9,238 bases of DNA from Pseudomonadota bacterium (GTDB lineage Bacteria > Pseudomonadota > Gammaproteobacteria > Burkholderiales > Burkholderiaceae_C). Made by a program: the position numbers and the translations under genes. This document shows, piece after piece, positions 6,671 through 9,238 of the stretch (the first letter of the stretch is position 1; every line of letters starts with the position of its first letter). The stretch is taken from NCBI GenBank assembly GCA_023436025.1, contig JAEZKX010000361.1, positions 1 through 9,238 of the forward strand, read 5' to 3'. Below the pieces are notes generated by a model. That model ran no database searches. It was not told the origin of the DNA and worked only from the letters and a program-made list of their open reading frames with translations.

Positions 6671-6770
6671 AGAAGGGGTTAGGTGCTAGGGGCTAGGGAA
6701 TGCCGCCCCGTTCCCAACGTGGGGGCGCTTGGCTGTTTCCCCAGCCCCTAGCCTCCAGCCTCTAGCCCCT
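6671..6770 (-). repeat. Nested inverted repeat built of 7-bp units, upstream of hslV
   Basis: On the plus strand the left arm is four degenerate 7-mers of type AGGGGCT (6674-6701). The right arm is four of the complementary type AGCCCCT (6743-6770). The best block pairs 6685-6700 with 6737-6752 over 16 positions with one exception. That exception is A-C in plus-strand RNA but a G-U wobble in minus-strand RNA. Outer bases pair further, and an inner 6-bp stem (6704-6709 with 6722-6727) sits in the loop. The element starts one base after the stop codon of the upstream gene and ends seven bases before hslV. It may be a terminator, a leader structure gating hslV or a member of an interspersed palindromic repeat family. 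Confidence 0.75.
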
Positions 6771-6771
6771 C

Positions 6772-8616
6772 TCACTCATGCCGCACACCCACGCGCGCGT
6801 GTTCGCTGATGCCGATCACGGTGAAGAAGGCGGCGACCAGGCGATGGACTTCGACGAACTGCACCTGCCGGCCTTCGGCCTGCCGGGCGGTGACCCAGTT
6901 CAGCAGCGTGCCGGCGGCGGTGAAGTCGATGCGCATCAGGCGCGCGCAGGACACCACCATCACATCGGCATCCGCCAGCTTGGTGTCGAGCAGTTCCAGC
7001 GCCTCCTTGCCATCGCCCAGGATCTGGCCCGACAGCTCCACGCTCGCGATGGTCGTCATCTGCGAGGACAGCGAGGCCTGCTGGCTCTCGTCGCCGTAGC
7101 TGGTGAGCAGGCTCGACGCCACCGAGTCGCGGTAGGCCTCGCCCACGATGGTGTGGCCCCCCGCATAGCTGCCGTCCGGCTGCAGCGGCTTGTACTCGCA
7201 GCGCGCGCTTTCCCACGAGGGCGGCGAGACTTCGTAGGTGACGCAGTAGTCCAGCGCCACCAGTTCGAACTCGTCGGGACGGTGCATCACGCGCATCACC
7301 TCCATGCGCAGCTTCCACCAGGCCGGGTTGACCGATCGGTCGCCCGAAGGCGTGGCATCGCGCAGCACGCCTTCCAGCGTCTCGGCGCCGATGAAGCGCA
7401 GTTGCAGGGCCTGCGAGGCCCAGGTGCTGAAGGTGCGGGTGAGCGGCTCCACCGCCGATTCGGCGATGGAGTTGAGCTTGCTCCAGTTCAGGCGGAAAGG
7501 CGCCGGGGCCTTGGCGAGCGCCGCCATCAGCGCCGCCAGCGTCTGCGTGCCGAACACCGCCGGGCTGGTCCAGTCGGCGATGGCCGGCGAACTGGGCACC
7601 GCTGCCTGCGGATGGTTCATGCGGCCCACGATCTCGGGCAGCGAGAACCACTGCGGCGCCGAGCGACCGAAGCGGCTGGCGAACTCGATGGCTGCGCGCT
7701 CGTAGGGCTCCTGGCGGCCGATCGCCCGGTACAGGTCGAACAGCGCCAGCCAGGTCTCCTCATGGTTGACGCGCGCGCCCTGGGGCGCCAGCACCTCGAT
7801 GAGGCCGGCCTCGGCGCCGTCGTCGTCGCCGTTGGCGAAGCGGATCGCGGCCTCGTCGAGTTCGGGGGCGTGGGCGAACTCGCCCACGTCGATGGCGTCC
7901 TGCTTCGACAGCGAAAAAACGCTGCTCGGCGCGCCGGCCGGGCCCGGCTCCATGCCGTGCTGCGCCGGGTTCGTCATCGGCACCGGCGCCACCATGGGCG
8001 GCGGCAGGTGCTCGGACGCGATGGGCGCGGCCAGCGGCGCGGCGGCCTGCGGCTGCCGCGGGTGCGCGAAGGCCGGCGCAATGGCCACCAGCGGCGCCTC
8101 CCGCGTGGGTGGACGGCCCTCGCCTCCCAGCGTCTGCGGCGAAGTGCGCGAGTAGCTGGTGCCGGTGGGCGCAGCCGCCTCGCGCAGCGCGTCGGGCGGG
8201 ATGTGCGAGGAGTTGACGAAGCCGCTGTTGACGCCCTGCGTGCTGGCGCCGCCATGCTTGGTCTTCCACCACTGCATGGACATCTGCGCCTCGATCTCGT
8301 CGATCTTCTTCAGCGTGGTGGCGCGGTCGTCGGGCTTCGAGGGCATGGAGCTCTGGAAGAACGACGGGCGCGCGGCAGGGTCGGAGCCCGCCAGCACCTC
8401 GCTGCGGCGCATCTTGCGCAGCATGTCGAACTCGCGCTTGCGCACGAAGTCGTTGCGCCGCTTGCGCTCGATCATCTCCTTGAGCATCTGCTTGGAGTAC
8501 GAGCTCTCGCGGTCGCTCTCGCCGGCGTCCTCGCCCCAGGTGGTTCCGGGGTTCTTGACAAACCGCACCACCCTCGACAGCAGACCGCCGGGGGAGGAGT
8601 CGTCTTTCTGCGCCAT
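6772..8616 (-). CDS. STAS-domain protein of unknown function, TPR/FimV-like middle region
   Basis: A 614-residue protein without an assigned function. Residues 40-75 are a very basic, probably helical stretch (MLKEMIERKRRNDFVRKR). Residues 150-235 are a Pro/Ala-rich, low-complexity linker. Residues 250-325 look like TPR-type helices, with LALFDLYRAIGRQEPYERAA and ASRFGRSAPQW recalling the C-terminal part of FimV. Residues 372-420 (LNWSKLNSIAESAVEPL, LQLRFIGAETLEGVL) look like a degenerate STAS fold. Residues 520-612 are a clearer STAS domain, with IDFTAAGTLLNWV, GRQVQFVEV and VIGISEHARVGV. No signal peptide or membrane helix is seen. It lies 26 bases after dksA with no clear ribosome site, and before hslVU. 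A cytoplasmic scaffold or regulator is an inference only. The reading frame itself is secure because codon bias and domain order fit. Confidence 0.85.
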   Translation of the reverse strand: MAQKDDSSPGGLLSRVVRFVKNPGTTWGEDAGESDRESSYSKQMLKEMIERKRRNDFVRKREFDMLRKMRRSEVLAGSDPAARPSFFQSSMPSKPDDRATTLKKIDEIEAQMSMQWWKTKHGGASTQGVNSGFVNSSHIPPDALREAAAPTGTSYSRTSPQTLGGEGRPPTREAPLVAIAPAFAHPRQPQAAAPLAAPIASEHLPPPMVAPVPMTNPAQHGMEPGPAGAPSSVFSLSKQDAIDVGEFAHAPELDEAAIRFANGDDDGAEAGLIEVLAPQGARVNHEETWLALFDLYRAIGRQEPYERAAIEFASRFGRSAPQWFSLPEIVGRMNHPQAAVPSSPAIADWTSPAVFGTQTLAALMAALAKAPAPFRLNWSKLNSIAESAVEPLTRTFSTWASQALQLRFIGAETLEGVLRDATPSGDRSVNPAWWKLRMEVMRVMHRPDEFELVALDYCVTYEVSPPSWESARCEYKPLQPDGSYAGGHTIVGEAYRDSVASSLLTSYGDESQQASLSSQMTTIASVELSGQILGDGKEALELLDTKLADADVMVVSCARLMRIDFTAAGTLLNWVTARQAEGRQVQFVEVHRLVAAFFTVIGISEHARVGVRHE

Positions 8617-8642
8617 GGGCTAGGTCGGGTCCCGCTGCGCCG

Positions 8643-9238
8643 TCAGTCGCCGAACATCTTCTGCTTCAGCTCGCGGCGTTGCTGCGCCTCGAGCGACAGC
8701 GTGGCCGTCGGACGCGCCAGCAGCCGGCCGACGCCGATCGGTTCGCCGGTCTCGTCGCAATAGCCGTAGTCGCCGGCGTCGATGCGCGCGATCGACTGCT
8801 CGATCTTCTTCAGCAGCTTGCGCTCGCGGTCGCGGGTGCGCAGTTCCAGGGCGTGCTCCTCCTCGATCGTCGCGCGGTCGGCGGGATCGGGGACGATGAC
8901 GGTGTCCTCGCGCAGGTGCTCGGTGGTCTCGCCGGCGCTGTTGAGGATCTCCTGCTTCAGCTGCAGCAGCTTCAGGCGGAAGAACGCCATCTGCTTCTCG
9001 TTCATGTACTCGCTGTCGGGCATGGCGAGCACTTCGGCATCCGAGAGCTCCTCGGCGGACTTGGTCTTCCAGTTGTTGGCCAGCTTCGGGTCTTTCTTGA
9101 CGGAGACGACCGGAGGGGGCGTCAGGACGGATTGGGTTGCCATGGGAGTGTAGGTAGCCTTGGCGGCAACGGGGGCGGCCGGCGCAGGGGTCGCGGCTGG
9201 CACGGCGCGCCCGGCGGCAGGGGCCGGCTGGGCGGGCT
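8643..9238 (-). CDS. dksA: RNA polymerase-binding transcription factor DksA (5' end unresolved)
   Basis: DksA binds in the RNA polymerase secondary channel and, with ppGpp, adjusts rRNA and amino acid promoter activity. The core runs from KKDPKLANNW to the terminal KMFGD. The coiled-coil tip DPADRATIEEE carries the two acidic residues important in the family. The finger region reads YGYCDETGEPIGVGRLLARP followed by TATLSLEAQ. Only the first of the four usual zinc cysteines is kept; the others are Thr, Ser and Ala, so this is a single-cysteine DksA. The frame stays open to the window edge through an Ala/Pro-rich extension. Possible starts inside the window are GTG at 9203 and ATG at 9143 (166 residues), neither with a strong ribosome site. 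The true start may lie outside. The product call is secure; the N-terminus is not. Confidence 0.93.
   Translation of the reverse strand, partial: PAQPAPAAGRAVPAATPAPAAPVAAKATYTPMATQSVLTPPPVVSVKKDPKLANNWKTKSAEELSDAEVLAMPDSEYMNEKQMAFFRLKLLQLKQEILNSAGETTEHLREDTVIVPDPADRATIEEEHALELRTRDRERKLLKKIEQSIARIDAGDYGYCDETGEPIGVGRLLARPTATLSLEAQQRRELKQKMFGD

Noticed and set aside
6664..6771. Heat-shock (sigma-32) promoter in front of hslV
   Set aside because: I found no CTTGAA-type -35 with a CCCCAT-type -10 at proper spacing on the minus strand; C-rich runs belong to the inverted repeat.
6778..8763. Plus-strand frame of 661 codons opposite the STAS gene
   Set aside because: Longer than the minus-strand gene, but Arg/Ala/His-rich with no domains; the minus frame carries STAS and TPR-like motifs and fits the operon direction.

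Overview
This window is a very GC-rich stretch (about two thirds or more G+C, with strongly G/C-ending codons) in which every recognisable gene lies on the minus strand. Protein content, gene order and motif variants point to a betaproteobacterium of the order Burkholderiales, most likely a Comamonadaceae-type organism. The clues are a DksA with the single-cysteine CDET...TLSLEAQ finger, an HslV with an MEQFHG propeptide, and a STAS-domain protein between dksA and hslV. The family-level placement is from memory, not from a search.

Read in the direction of transcription (from high to low coordinates), the first block is dksA (8643-9238, 5' end unresolved at the window edge), a 614-residue protein of unknown function with a C-terminal STAS domain (6772-8616), and hslV-hslU (6112-6663 and 4796-6115). 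It covers stringent-response control of RNA polymerase, an uncharacterised STAS protein and the HslVU ATP-dependent protease. A long nested inverted repeat built from degenerate 7-bp units fills the 108-bp gap in front of hslV.

A 237-bp gap (4559-4795) separates this block from the division and cell wall (dcw) cluster. It holds a terminator-like hairpin just after hslU, flanked by a 10-bp direct repeat. Next come a candidate extended -10 promoter, four AAGTG-type repeats at exact 10-bp spacing (candidate MraZ operator), and a strong hairpin followed by T tracts in the presumed mraZ leader, which looks like an attenuator.

The second block is the start of the dcw cluster: mraZ (4130-4558), rsmH (3206-4120), ftsL (2922-3209), ftsI (1127-2866) and murE (cut off at position 1). 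These genes cover cluster regulation, 16S rRNA methylation, divisome assembly, septal peptidoglycan cross-linking and cytoplasmic precursor synthesis. Most junctions overlap as ATGA or TGATG, implying one translationally coupled operon. The ftsL-ftsI junction is odd: a 20-codon reading frame bridges the two genes with ATGA overlaps at both ends. Part of rsmH (3449-3676) has clearly different codon usage from its surroundings.

I see no tRNA, rRNA, CRISPR array, insertion sequence or phage gene. The window is mostly ordinary core genome. The less ordinary parts are the two intergenic regulatory regions, the ftsI leader frame, the rsmH patch and the STAS protein.
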